From positions 52,574-116,573 of the forward strand of contig NZ_MRZN01000007.1 in NCBI RefSeq assembly GCF_002614725.1: a stretch of DNA of 64,000 nt, read 5' to 3'. This document shows positions 1 through 9,263 of the stretch, piece by piece. Numbering within the stretch: the first letter of the stretch is position 1; each line of letters begins with the position of its first letter. This DNA comes from Staphylococcus edaphicus (lineage in GTDB: Bacteria; Bacillota; Bacilli; Staphylococcales; Staphylococcaceae). Made by a program: the position numbers and the translations under genes. The notes below the pieces were generated by a model. It did no database searches. It saw nothing but the letters and a program-made list of their open reading frames with translations, and had not been told where the DNA came from.

Positions 1-1
1 T

Positions 2-646
2 ATTGAATATAAACAATATATTAGTATCAGACATATATTGAACCCTTCACTACGTGTTTTAACAAAATGCCAAGCTCAGAGCACCTCTGATTTAGATAAT
101 ATCGCACTAGCATACAAGGCAGCCGAACTTCAGGGACGTATACGTGCAGAACGTTTTATTCATCTCGTTCAAAATGAAATTATTCCTAAGCGCGATATCA
201 TTACTGAATCTATGGTAAATAATTGTATTACTAACGCTGGTTTAGATTATGAAGTATTCAAAGAAGATTTACACAACAACTGCCTAAAAGAAAGTTTACA
301 AGTAGATTTGCATATCGCTCGAGAAATGGAAATTGAAGAAGCCCCTTCTCTTGTATTTTTTAATGAAGACGTTCATGAAGAAGGCTTAAAGGTGGAAGGC
401 TTATATCCTTACCATATATACACATATATCATTAATGAACTAATTGGTACACCGATTGAAAAGGAATTACCACCCAGTCTCGAAGACTATATTCAACAAC
501 AACAATTGGTTACTAAAGAAGAGTTACTCACGATTTATGAGTGGCCTGAAAAATTAATGAATAAAGAACTTAAAAAATTAGCTTTGCGCCAAAAAATTGA
601 AAAATTAAAGTCACCTGATGGTAAATTTTGGAAAGCAAAAAATTAA
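2..646 (+). CDS. yjbH: YjbH-type Spx adaptor protein, 5' end cut off by the window edge
   Basis: YjbH binds the regulator Spx and hands it to the ClpXP protease in the cytoplasm. The reading frame is open from base 2, so the coding region starts outside the window and the TTG at 38 is an internal Leu codon. The visible part (about 215 codons) has the family's ILNPSLRVLTKCQAQS stretch and the LVFFNEDVHEEGLKVEGLYPYHIY segment of the thioredoxin-like DsbA fold, ending in the helical tail. The N-terminal cysteine motif is not visible here. Its substrate gene spxA and the second adaptor gene mecA lie within 6 kb. A two-way terminator follows. The family call is firm. Confidence 0.95.
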   Translation: MEYKQYISIRHILNPSLRVLTKCQAQSTSDLDNIALAYKAAELQGRIRAERFIHLVQNEIIPKRDIITESMVNNCITNAGLDYEVFKEDLHNNCLKESLQVDLHIAREMEIEEAPSLVFFNEDVHEEGLKVEGLYPYHIYTYIINELIGTPIEKELPPSLEDYIQQQQLVTKEELLTIYEWPEKLMNKELKKLALRQKIEKLKSPDGKFWKAKN

Positions 647-672
647 TCGCTTTAACAATTTTTATTTCAAAT

Positions 673-711
673 AAAAATGCCAACCACGTATAATGTGTGG
701 TTGGCATTTTT
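673..711. terminator. Bidirectional intrinsic terminator between yjbH and the SDR gene
   Basis: An inverted repeat with arms AAAAATGCCAACCAC and GTGGTTGGCATTTTT lies between two convergent genes. It is flanked by A-runs on the left and T-runs on the right, so it can end transcripts from either side. Confidence 0.9.
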
Positions 712-716
712 CTATT

Positions 717-1331
717 TTATTTTGCAAATACTGCAAACCGTTTTTGAATATGTTTAGATTCCATCGCTTCATCTATAATTGCTTTAGCAAAATCTGCATA
801 ACTTACGTGACTACCTATAATTTCATCCTCACTCACTTTATAAGTACCCGTCTTCTCTCCTTCAAATTGAAAGTCTGGTGCAGGACAAACAAATGTCCAT
901 TGAACTTCATCACGCACTTTAATTTCTTCAAATGTTTTTACTTGAGCCATACTAATAGGTTTTATTGCTTCTGGCATATCAGGAGAATCTATTAATCTTT
1001 CTGTATGCGTATTATCAACATACAAGCTACCTGCCCCACCAATGATAATGAGCCTCTTGTTACTTTCGCTAACTAAATTGCAAAGCACTTCCAGTGATTG
1101 ACTGTGTTCATCTAATCTATCTTTGTTCATTTGACCAAATGCATCGATGATCACATCAAAAGGCGCAATATCATCTTTAGTCAAATCAAATAAATCTTTT
1201 TGAATAACCTGATTCGCAACTGTTTTATTTTCGCCTCTAACAATTGCTGTCACATCCAATGCGCTCTCAACTGCTTCCTTAGTTATAAGTTGTCCTGCTT
1301 TCCCATTTGCTGCTACAACTGCAATTTTCAT
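717..1331 (-). CDS. NAD(P)-binding atypical SDR family oxidoreductase (NmrA/YwnB-like)
   Basis: A cytoplasmic protein of 204 residues with a Rossmann fold. The N-terminus MKIAVVAANGKAGQLITKEA carries the modified glycine-rich nucleotide motif (AANGKAG) typical of extended or atypical SDRs. The central FDVIIDAFG and LIIIGGAGSLYVD strands are also family-like. No classical YxxxK pair is obvious, so it may be a reductase of unknown substrate or a redox-sensing protein. The ATG start has a good ribosome site (GAAAGAGGTG, 6 bases away). A promoter TTGACT-N17-TATCCT lies at 1372-1400, so it is probably monocistronic. Specific substrate unknown. Confidence 0.8.
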   Translation of the reverse strand: MKIAVVAANGKAGQLITKEAVESALDVTAIVRGENKTVANQVIQKDLFDLTKDDIAPFDVIIDAFGQMNKDRLDEHSQSLEVLCNLVSESNKRLIIIGGAGSLYVDNTHTERLIDSPDMPEAIKPISMAQVKTFEEIKVRDEVQWTFVCPAPDFQFEGEKTGTYKVSEDEIIGSHVSYADFAKAIIDEAMESKHIQKRFAVFAK

Positions 1332-1371
1332 TAGTTCACCTCTTTCTTGTATTTATTTTAGATACATGTTG

Positions 1372-1400
1372 AGGATATAACTTTTCAAAAATAAAGTCAA
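1372..1400 (-). promoter_or_regulatory. Probable SigA promoter of the SDR gene
   Basis: On the minus strand TTGACT (1395-1400) and TATCCT (1372-1377) are 17 bases apart, upstream of the ATG at 1331 and downstream of the RsaE terminator. Confidence 0.5.
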
Positions 1401-1453
1401 TTGAATAGTTATTCATTTCCACTCATTTTTGGCTTTTATTTAAAAAAGCACAT

Positions 1454-1551
1454 AAAAAAACGCCGTGTCTGATTACACGGCGCTAAACAAAGGGGATGGG
1501 AGAAATTTTTCACTTCAAACAAAGGGGTATGTTTGTTATGTGATTAATTTC
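1454..1551 (-). ncRNA. rsaE: RsaE/RoxS small regulatory RNA
   Basis: A trans-acting sRNA of about 98 nt that, in S. aureus and B. subtilis, base-pairs with mRNAs of central carbon metabolism to lower NADH production. Read on the minus strand it begins GAAATTAATCACATAAC, carries two C-rich single-stranded motifs (ACCCCTTTG at about 1521-1528 and TCCCCTTTG at about 1490-1498), and ends in a GC-rich terminator (CGCCGTGT/ACACGGCG, 1461-1482) plus a T-run at 1454-1460. The sequence matches RsaE as I recall it, and the place between pepF and yjbH is the known staphylococcal locus. A TTGAAA-N17-TATATT promoter lies just upstream. Confidence 0.93.
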
Positions 1552-1559
1552 ATGTTTAT

Positions 1560-1588
1560 AATATAACACGCTAAAATGTACCTTTCAA
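1560..1588 (-). promoter_or_regulatory. SigA promoter of rsaE
   Basis: TTGAAA (1583-1588) and TATATT (1560-1565) on the minus strand are separated by exactly 17 bases. The -10 lies 8 bases before the predicted RNA 5' end near 1551. Confidence 0.8.
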
Positions 1589-1610
1589 CCATTTGAATTA
1601 AATAAATTTA

Positions 1611-1623
1611 GTTTGTCACAAAC
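1611..1623. promoter_or_regulatory. Palindromic operator candidate upstream of rsaE (SrrA/ResD or Rex type)
   Basis: GTTTGTCACAAAC has perfect 6-base arms around one central base. It lies 22 bases upstream of the rsaE -35. RsaE/RoxS is known to be activated by the respiratory response regulator SrrA/ResD, and TTTGTCACAAA resembles such sites. The assignment to this regulator is inference. Confidence 0.5.
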
Positions 1624-1652
1624 TTGTCATATTGTAAACGAATACATTCATA

Positions 1653-3461
1653 TTAAGCTTTCATTAGCTTTTCAAAAGCGTCTAATTTTTGTTCGAAAAC
1701 TTGGCAAGCTTGTTCAATTGGTTCTGGTGTTGTCATATCTACACCAGCATTTTTTAAAATTTCTATAGGATAGTTTGAGCTTCCTTTTTTCAAGAATTCA
1801 TTAATATAACGATCAACAGCAGGTTGACCTTCTGTTAAAATTTGATGACTTAAACTTTGAGCCGCACTGTATCCTGTTGCATATTGATACACATAATAAT
1901 TCATATAGAAATGAGGGATTCTTGACCATTCTTTACTTATATCTTCGTCTGTTTCAACTGAATCTCCGAAATATACTCTGTTTAAATTGGCATATTCTTC
2001 ATTCATACGATTCGCTGTTAATGGTTCTCCTGCTTCTTCAATTTGGTGAATTTTATGTTCAAACTCTGCAAACATCGTTTGTCTAAATAAAGTGGCGCGG
2101 AAACGTTCTAACTCTTGATTTAATAGTAATAATCTTCTTTCATCATCCAAATGTTTATCCATATAATCACTTAATAATGCTTCATTACAAGTAGATGCCA
2201 CTTCTGCAACAAAAATAGTATAATCACTTGAATTGGAAGGTTGATTTTGACGGCTAAAATAACTGTGTGCAGAATGTCCAAATTCATGTACTAAGGTATA
2301 TAAATCGGAAACAGTATTTGACCAATTTAATAAAATGAATGGGTTAGTTAAGTGGGCACCCGATGAATAACCACCAGAACGCTTGCCTTTATTTTCATAT
2401 ACATCAACCCAGCGATTATTTAAGCCTTCATTAACAACTTTCATATATTCTTCACCCATCGGTTGTAATGCTTTTACCATCCAATCTTTAGCTTCTTCAT
2501 ACGGCATTTCAAATTTCACATCTTTAACTAATGGGGTATACAGATCATACATTTTCATATCATCTAAACCTAGTAATTCTTTACGTAACTCTGTATATCG
2601 ATGCAATAATGGTAAATATTCATGTACTGTTTTCACTAGATTATCGTAAACAGCTTCTGGAATATGATTGTTACTTAATGCAGCTGCTCTCGCTGATTCA
2701 TAATTATGTGTTCTTGCATTAAATACGTTCTTTTTAACTTCTCCAGCTAATGTTGCACTTAGTGTGTTATTGTATGCACCATATGCTTTATATAAATTTT
2801 CAAACGCAGATTGACGTAGTACTCGATCATCTGATTCTAAACACTTAATAAATGTCCCCTGTGTAAGTGCATGCGCATTTCCATCTTTATCAATCGCATC
2901 TTCAAACTCTAAATCAGCATTACTGAACATCCCGTATACATTATCCGGTGTTGATAATGCATCTTGCGCTTCAGTTAGTAATTTTTCTTTATCTGCACTT
3001 AAGACATGTGGTCGTTTTTCATTAATTAATTTCAAATCAAATGCATAACGTTTCAAATCTTCATTCGATTCAATGAACGATTGAATTGTACCTTCATCTA
3101 TTTGTAAAATTTCAGGTACTAAGAAACTCCAACCTGAACTAAATTTTATAATTAATTGGTGTGCACGCGATTCGTAACCTGTATATTTATCGTTTGCTGT
3201 ATCTTGGTCTTGTTTTAAATGTGCGTATACATATACTTTTTCCAATTTTGAACCTAATTGGTCTTCTAACGCTAAAGCTTTATATAAAGTTTCAGCGCTA
3301 TCTGCCAAATGACCTTGGAATTGCTGTTCTTGTCCAAGACTATCTTCAACTTCTTTAAAAGCATGTTCAAATGCTTCATCTGATTCAAATATTGTTGTTA
3401 AATCCCATGTATATTCAGGATATTTACGTTCTTGTTCTTCTCTTGTTAATTGTTGTGTCAT
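1653..3461 (-). CDS. pepF: Oligoendopeptidase F (M3 family zinc metallopeptidase)
   Basis: A cytoplasmic peptidase of 602 residues that cleaves medium-length oligopeptides, acting after peptide uptake. The zinc motif HEFGH (in LVHEFGHSAHSYF, about residue 390) and the downstream glutamate region identify M3B peptidases, and the length is normal. The frame extends to 3488, but the AGGAGG at 3472-3477 lies inside that extension and points to the ATG at 3461 (MTQQLTREEQ), which I chose. It follows coiA by 51 bases and probably shares its transcript. No clear terminator is seen before the rsaE promoter, so read-through toward rsaE is possible. The Opp permease 4 kb away would supply substrates. 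Confidence 0.96.
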   Translation of the reverse strand: MTQQLTREEQERKYPEYTWDLTTIFESDEAFEHAFKEVEDSLGQEQQFQGHLADSAETLYKALALEDQLGSKLEKVYVYAHLKQDQDTANDKYTGYESRAHQLIIKFSSGWSFLVPEILQIDEGTIQSFIESNEDLKRYAFDLKLINEKRPHVLSADKEKLLTEAQDALSTPDNVYGMFSNADLEFEDAIDKDGNAHALTQGTFIKCLESDDRVLRQSAFENLYKAYGAYNNTLSATLAGEVKKNVFNARTHNYESARAAALSNNHIPEAVYDNLVKTVHEYLPLLHRYTELRKELLGLDDMKMYDLYTPLVKDVKFEMPYEEAKDWMVKALQPMGEEYMKVVNEGLNNRWVDVYENKGKRSGGYSSGAHLTNPFILLNWSNTVSDLYTLVHEFGHSAHSYFSRQNQPSNSSDYTIFVAEVASTCNEALLSDYMDKHLDDERRLLLLNQELERFRATLFRQTMFAEFEHKIHQIEEAGEPLTANRMNEEYANLNRVYFGDSVETDEDISKEWSRIPHFYMNYYVYQYATGYSAAQSLSHQILTEGQPAVDRYINEFLKKGSSNYPIEILKNAGVDMTTPEPIEQACQVFEQKLDAFEKLMKA

Positions 3462-3512
3462 TTTTAGTAAACCTCCTATGATTTTCAATAGTTTAATTTT
3501 CTCATGTTAGAC

Positions 3513-4511
3513 CTAAATTTGCACGTTATTACATTCTATTTCATCGTAAGATTTTTTAAACTTAGCAATAAGTTCATTAACTATGGCTAAGTGATTATTC
3601 TCTGAATTATAAAAGTAATTAAATACTATTTTTTTGTTGAATTGATTTAATTCTTGTGGCTTTTTAACAAGCATATAAATCAATTGTAGTTGCCAATATA
3701 TAGGATGGGATTGTATATATAATTGTTCAGGATATATGAAACCTAATGCTTTACATACCCAATACTCTGATAAGCGTAAATTATAAATCACACTTAAACT
3801 CTCTTCTTTTACAGAATGCTTACATCGACAACGGTTTAAGTATTGTTGTATTGTATGCTCGCTTAATTTCATTTCAGGGACACAATGCACTAAATTAGAT
3901 TGATTAAAAATGAATCCAAACCCTTTAATTGTTAATTTTGTCTTATACGCAACAAAACGATTTCCTCCAAGAAAATGATAAATTTGATATATATATAACT
4001 GTTTTTCACTGAGATTCCATACGACCAACTGTTTTGACTTGATATCTATAAATGTACGTTCATATTTCGTCAATTTTACAATATTTGTCGCTTTATCATA
4101 GCCTGGATCTGGGACAATCCAGATTAGTTTATAACCACTGCTTAACAAGCCATGACTACGTTTTTTAATATGCGCAAGAGTCATTTTCGATAATTGTATT
4201 TCTATAGCTATACGCCCATTAATAATCAAATCAGGATATTGATAACACTCGGCAATATATGGTTCAATTTGAACACGGTAGCCAATATATGATAATCTCG
4301 TTGCTAACTCATATTTAAGGTTATAATGTTCCAGAGACTCACCTTTATTACAAAAATGTGAGGATTGTCCCAAATGAGAAAAATGTGGCATTTTAACTAA
4401 TCCCTTTTTCAAAACTAATCTACTTCTACAATGCGGACATTCATACCTTGCCTCTTTAACAGCATGTTTGGCATAAACTAATTGATTGTGGGTATTATAT
4501 GCTAATAACAC
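3513..4511 (-). CDS. coiA: Competence protein CoiA-like putative nuclease
   Basis: A 332-residue protein of the CoiA family, which promotes recombination of incoming DNA during competence. The N-terminus has a zinc-binding pair (YECPHCRSRLVLKKG, about residues 23-37). It is followed by PHFSHLG and a nuclease-like core with LIINGRIAIEIQLSKM, where the E-x-Q pattern fits restriction-endonuclease-like folds. The start is GTG at 4511 behind GAGGTGAAGCAAT; the overlapping ATG at 4513 is out of frame and stops at once. It precedes pepF. Whether this organism is naturally competent cannot be read from the gene. Confidence 0.88.
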   Translation of the reverse strand: MLLAYNTHNQLVYAKHAVKEARYECPHCRSRLVLKKGLVKMPHFSHLGQSSHFCNKGESLEHYNLKYELATRLSYIGYRVQIEPYIAECYQYPDLIINGRIAIEIQLSKMTLAHIKKRSHGLLSSGYKLIWIVPDPGYDKATNIVKLTKYERTFIDIKSKQLVVWNLSEKQLYIYQIYHFLGGNRFVAYKTKLTIKGFGFIFNQSNLVHCVPEMKLSEHTIQQYLNRCRCKHSVKEESLSVIYNLRLSEYWVCKALGFIYPEQLYIQSHPIYWQLQLIYMLVKKPQELNQFNKKIVFNYFYNSENNHLAIVNELIAKFKKSYDEIECNNVQI

Positions 4512-4620
4512 ATTGCTTCACCTCATAATATTACACGCTGTTAAACCACAAATTACTTCCAAAATTATAATTGCTTAATAAATTTATGTCTTCTAAATCA
4601 TTATTATTCTATATAAATAA

Positions 4621-4654
4621 AAACCAACTACGGAATATTGTCCGTAGCTGGTTT
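4621..4654 (-). terminator. Terminator downstream of mecA
   Basis: Arms AAACCAACTACGGA and TCCGTAGCTGGTTT with one mismatch form a stem about 70 bases past the mecA stop. The A-rich left flank gives a T-tail on the minus strand. Confidence 0.75.
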
Positions 4655-4721
4655 AAAATGGTCAGAATTCATTTATTATATGGTGTGTTTAGGAACTAAA
4701 TCCGTCACCATGACTTTTAAT

Positions 4722-5438
4722 TTATACTTCTGTATTTGGGAAATAACGACGTACTTGTGATGCAACGTTATGACTCATAATTATTTTTGCATAGTCGTTT
4801 AGATATACTTCTGATTTGTCAGTAGGATATGCGAACTCAAGTAATTGACTATAACTATCATTAATTGTTTCTTGATCCACAGTTTCATCAAAATGAATAG
4901 CATAATAGTATATATTATTAAGACTATATAATAAATCTTCAAATTCATCTGTCGATTGGTTATTATAATGTGCATACTCAATGACTTCTTCTAAATCATT
5001 AAATTTAACAATCACAGTACGTGTATTTTGACGATTACGCTCATTATGGTCTTGATTCTGTTTGCTCTCTTTTTGTTGTTGACGTTGTTCAAATAAATCT
5101 TCTAAACTATCATCTTGATCAAATGTTTGTGACAATAAATCATTCACTTGGTAATCAAGTTGTTCATTGTCCTCATCTGACATATTAATAAGATCTTCAT
5201 TTTTAGATTTAGATATTGTAACTTCAACACCTTTTTCAAAAGCATGAACTTGTATCCATAACGGACCTTCTACTACAAAATCTTCTTCTTCGTTGATTTC
5301 TTCCATCATATTCCAAAAGAATTCTTCTCCACGTTTGCGATTTGTCCATAAGTCTTCCCGTTTAAATCCTCTAGCCTCAATATCACTATATGTTATAAAT
5401 AATTTAACAGTTGTATCGTCAACGCGCTCTATTCTCAT
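4722..5438 (-). CDS. mecA: Adaptor protein MecA
   Basis: A 238-residue adaptor that targets substrates to ClpC-ClpP and, in some Firmicutes, also holds Spx or ComK; this is not the methicillin-resistance gene. The N-terminal substrate-binding domain (MRIERVDDTTVKLFITYSDIEARGF) and the C-terminal ClpC-binding domain (from about residue 140, TVIVKFNDLEEVIEYAH) are both present. They are joined by an acidic, glutamine-rich linker (residues about 80-135). The ATG has an AAGGAGTGAG ribosome site. The promoter TTGTAA-N17-TACAAT lies at 5476-5504. It sits between spxA and coiA, the usual staphylococcal order. Length and both domains match the family. Confidence 0.95.
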   Translation of the reverse strand: MRIERVDDTTVKLFITYSDIEARGFKREDLWTNRKRGEEFFWNMMEEINEEEDFVVEGPLWIQVHAFEKGVEVTISKSKNEDLINMSDEDNEQLDYQVNDLLSQTFDQDDSLEDLFEQRQQQKESKQNQDHNERNRQNTRTVIVKFNDLEEVIEYAHYNNQSTDEFEDLLYSLNNIYYYAIHFDETVDQETINDSYSQLLEFAYPTDKSEVYLNDYAKIIMSHNVASQVRRYFPNTEV

Positions 5439-5475
5439 ATCATCTCACTCCTTACAGTCGATGAATAGTAATCAT

Positions 5476-5504
5476 ATTGTATTAGAACGTAGTAAGAATT
5501 ACAA
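5476..5504 (-). promoter_or_regulatory. SigA promoter of mecA
   Basis: Minus-strand TTGTAA (5499-5504) and TACAAT (5476-5481) are 17 bases apart and lie 38 bases upstream of the mecA ATG. Confidence 0.7.
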
Positions 5505-5574
5505 TTGATTTGTTTGATTAATTTTTACTAAATCCTATTTGATAATTAATATTAACATATACCTTTGTTTTAGC

Positions 5575-5607
5575 CAAAAAAACAGCACTAACCTATAAAG
5601 TGCTGTT
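5575..5607 (-). terminator. spxA terminator after a 170-base 3' untranslated region
   Basis: Stem AACAGCACT/AGTGCTGTT (5581-5607) is followed on the minus strand by a run of about seven T. It lies 170 bases beyond the spxA stop. The stretch in between (5608-5775) is AT-rich with no ORF. Confidence 0.8.
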
Positions 5608-5775
5608 GCAATTATTGCATTAATTATTCACAATTAGCCGACGCATACAATACAATAAAATAATCTAATCATTTGACCTAAGCGCCTAATTGTTTGTTAT
5701 ATTTAAAGTAACAAAACCACAAAACAATATGAGTTATATCGCTTTATGGCTTGTTTTATTCATTAATTTATTATA

Positions 5776-6171
5776 TTAGTCAACCAAACGTTGTGCTTCT
5801 TGCAATTGGAACGTACGCACTTTTCTTGGTAAGAAACGTCTAATCTCATCTTCATTATAACCAACTTGTAGACGTTTTTCGTCTAAAATAATTGGACGAC
5901 GTAATAAACCAGGATTGTCTTGAATAATTGAATATAAATCTTGAAGTGGTAATGCATCAATATCTACATTTAATTTTTGATAAGTTTTAGAACGTGTAGA
6001 TATAATTTCATCTGTACCGTCTTCAGTCATTTTTAAAATTTGTTTAATTTCGTCTATTGTTAAGTGTTCTGAAAAAATGTTACGCTCCGTATACGGAATG
6101 TCATGTTCTTGTAACCATGCTTTCGCTTTACGGCAAGATGTGCAACTTGGTGAAGTAAATAATGTTACCAT
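5776..6171 (-). CDS. spxA: Global thiol/oxidative-stress regulator Spx
   Basis: Spx (131 residues, ArsC fold) binds the RNA polymerase alpha C-terminal domain and switches on thioredoxin and other thiol-stress genes. The redox switch Cys10-x-x-Cys13 ([10 protein letters not shown]) is intact, and the C-terminus ends [21 protein letters not shown] as in the family. The frame runs up to 6219, but the GGAGAG ribosome site lies inside that extension and leads to the ATG at 6171 ([10 protein letters not shown]), which gives the standard length. Its proteolysis adaptor YjbH is encoded at the start of the window. A SigB-like promoter candidate lies at 6280-6305. Confidence 0.97.
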   Translation of the reverse strand: MVTLFTSPSCTSCRKAKAWLQEHDIPYTERNIFSEHLTIDEIKQILKMTEDGTDEIISTRSKTYQKLNVDIDALPLQDLYSIIQDNPGLLRRPIILDEKRLQVGYNEDEIRRFLPRKVRTFQLQEAQRLVD

Positions 6172-6279
6172 ACATCTCACTCTCCTATTTTTCATGAATG
6201 TAAATTCATTTGATTTCAATATTTATATGATTAAGAAATGCTTAAGTAATTTCATCTTCCTTAACCTTACAATGAAAGT

Positions 6280-6305
6280 ATACCCTTTCAACATTAAAAT
6301 TAAAT
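6280..6305 (-). promoter_or_regulatory. SigB-like promoter candidate for spxA
   Basis: Minus-strand ATTTAA (6300-6305), 14 bases, then GGGTAT (6280-6285) matches the SigB pattern GTTTAA-N12-15-GGGTAT at 11 of 12 positions. It is about 109 bases upstream of the spxA ATG. B. subtilis spx has a SigB promoter among several; here it is inference from sequence alone. The rest of the 300-base gap between spxA and trpS is AT-rich and shows only this and the trpS promoter. Confidence 0.4.
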
Positions 6306-6397
6306 GAGAATTCTCTAATTTTTTCAAAAAATTTAAAATAAAAGTATTTCTCAATAAATTCAATTAAAAATATTGATATGTCTATAGTCTAACATAA

Positions 6398-6426
6398 CTT
6401 ACAAATGATTGAAATACTGTTATAAT
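6398..6426 (+). promoter_or_regulatory. Probable trpS promoter
   Basis: CTTACA (6398-6403), 17 bases, TATAAT (6421-6426). The leader to the ATG at 6474 is only about 40 bases, too short for a T-box riboswitch. Confidence 0.55.
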
Positions 6427-6455
6427 AAACGTATTATGTAAAAAATTAAATTTAA

Positions 6456-7463
<1,008 letters not shown>

Positions 7464-7480
7464 CGAGTCAATAAAATAAA

Positions 7481-7514
7481 AAAGAGAATCCAAAAATTGG
7501 ATTCTCTTTTTTTT
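7481..7514. terminator. trpS terminator, usable from both strands
   Basis: Arms AAAGAGAATCCA and TGGATTCTCTTT, then eight T on the plus strand and an A-run on the left side. It may also end the convergent opp operon transcript. Confidence 0.92.
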
Positions 7515-7588
7515 ATCAATAATGAAATCAAGCGTAATTGATTTCATTATGATAATTCAACTGAGTACGGTAATCATTATTGATTTAG

Positions 7589-9244
7589 TTACTCTTTTTT
7601 CTTTTTACCTGTTTTTGGATCAATGTGCTTATCTATCTTCACATGTTTCAGTGATGTGTCTCCACCAACTTGATGATAGACAATACCTTTAACTTGAGGA
7701 TTAATAAGATGTGCTTCCCCCTTCTGATAAACTGGAGCCACCGGTGCATCTTTGAGCATTAATTCTTCGGCTTCTTGCATGGCAGCGTTACGTTCTTTCG
7801 GTTTTTGTAGTAAGCTTCCATTTGCTTCTTTAACTAAGTTATCATATTTTTCACTGCCCCATCCCGTGTTATTTTGAGATGAATCTTTTGTCATGATATT
7901 TAGATAAGATAATGGATCCGGGAAATCTGGTCCCCATCCTGATAACGAGGCCTCAAATGTTTCTTTATTTTCTTGATTTAAACGTTGCTTAAATGGCAAT
8001 TGTTTAATTTTCATCGTTACACCTGGAAGGTTACTTTCAACTTGAGATTTAATATATTCTGCCGAAATTTTTGCATCCGGTGTATCTTCTGTATTCATAG
8101 TGAAAGTCAATTCCTTAATGCCTAATTCTTTTTTCGCTTTTTCTAGATTCTTTTTAGCGGCTTTTGGATTATATTCCAATGGTGAATTAATAGTAGACGC
8201 AAAATCTTTACCATCTGGCGTTTTGGCAGTTAAGCTAGAAGTAAAGCCATCCATCGCTTTCGAACCATTGTTTTTAACAGAATTGACATATCCCTCTTTA
8301 TCAATGGATTGTGAGATGGCCATTCTTAAGTCTTTATTTTTAAATTCAGGCACATTTTTTTGATTCATCTTAATATAGAATGTGCTTGCTAATAAGCGTT
8401 TCATTAAACCAGGATCGTCTTTATATTTATCTACTTGCTCTGCTGTGATACCTGCATCATCTACTGAACCCGTATCATAGAGTGATGCACCAGCTTGCTG
8501 ATCTTTTAATACTTTGAAATTAATACGATCTAAGTGAACTGCTTTTTTATCCCAATAATCTTCATTTTTAACCATCTGGATTTTGTCTTCCACTTTCCAG
8601 TCTTTAACTTTAAATGGCCCATTATAAGTTGTTTTATTTGCAGTTGTACCATACTGGTCACCATATTTTTTTACCATTTTTTCATTTTGTGGCATAAACG
8701 TACCAAATGCGAACATTTCATTAATATATGGTATTGGTTTTGTGAGTTCCACTTTAAGTGTATGATCATCAACTGCTTTCACCCCTAATTCATCAACATC
8801 TTTTTTACCCATATTGATTGCTTCAGCATTTTTCAAATCATACATGATATAGGCATATTCAGAGGCTGTATCAGGGTTGATGACACGTTTCCATGCAAAC
8901 TCAAAATCCTTTGCAGTAACTGGGTCGCCATTAGACCATTTGGCGTCTTTACGTAACTTAATCGTTAAAGTCTTTCCGCCATTACTTTCTTCCGGCATTT
9001 CTTTGGCTACACCTGGTACAGCTTTATCATTCTTATCTAAACTATACAAACCTTCGTATACTTGGTTAAATAAATTAAAGGAAACTGTATCAGTGACTAA
9101 TGCAGTATCAAGAGAAGAAATATCTGAACTAACTACTTTTCTATAAACTTGTCCCTTGTCTGAATACACGCCTTCAGCATTACCACATCCGGCCAACACT
9201 ACAGATAACGCGACCAATATAATAAATAACTTTAATTTTTTCAT
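7589..9244 (-). CDS. oppA: Oligopeptide ABC transporter substrate-binding lipoprotein
   Basis: A 551-residue extracellular peptide-binding lipoprotein that delivers oligopeptides to the OppBC channel. It has a lipoprotein signal: basic start MKKLK, hydrophobic core, and lipobox VLAGC with Cys20 as the lipid-anchored residue. The SBP_bac_5 fold follows, with GKTLTIKLRKDAKWSNGDPVTA, a signature region, at about residues 90-110. The lysine-rich C-terminus (KTGKKKKE) is slightly unusual. It is the last gene of oppBCDFA, 19 bases after oppF, with AAAGGGGG as ribosome site. Only one oppA copy is present here. The exact peptide range is unknown. Confidence 0.95.
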   Translation of the reverse strand: MKKLKLFIILVALSVVLAGCGNAEGVYSDKGQVYRKVVSSDISSLDTALVTDTVSFNLFNQVYEGLYSLDKNDKAVPGVAKEMPEESNGGKTLTIKLRKDAKWSNGDPVTAKDFEFAWKRVINPDTASEYAYIMYDLKNAEAINMGKKDVDELGVKAVDDHTLKVELTKPIPYINEMFAFGTFMPQNEKMVKKYGDQYGTTANKTTYNGPFKVKDWKVEDKIQMVKNEDYWDKKAVHLDRINFKVLKDQQAGASLYDTGSVDDAGITAEQVDKYKDDPGLMKRLLASTFYIKMNQKNVPEFKNKDLRMAISQSIDKEGYVNSVKNNGSKAMDGFTSSLTAKTPDGKDFASTINSPLEYNPKAAKKNLEKAKKELGIKELTFTMNTEDTPDAKISAEYIKSQVESNLPGVTMKIKQLPFKQRLNQENKETFEASLSGWGPDFPDPLSYLNIMTKDSSQNNTGWGSEKYDNLVKEANGSLLQKPKERNAAMQEAEELMLKDAPVAPVYQKGEAHLINPQVKGIVYHQVGGDTSLKHVKIDKHIDPKTGKKKKE

Positions 9245-9263
9245 TGTAATCCCCCTTTCCCCT

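Noticed and set aside
4722..5438. Methicillin-resistance mecA
   Set aside because: The product is the small ClpC adaptor MecA; it has no penicillin-binding domain and no SCCmec context.
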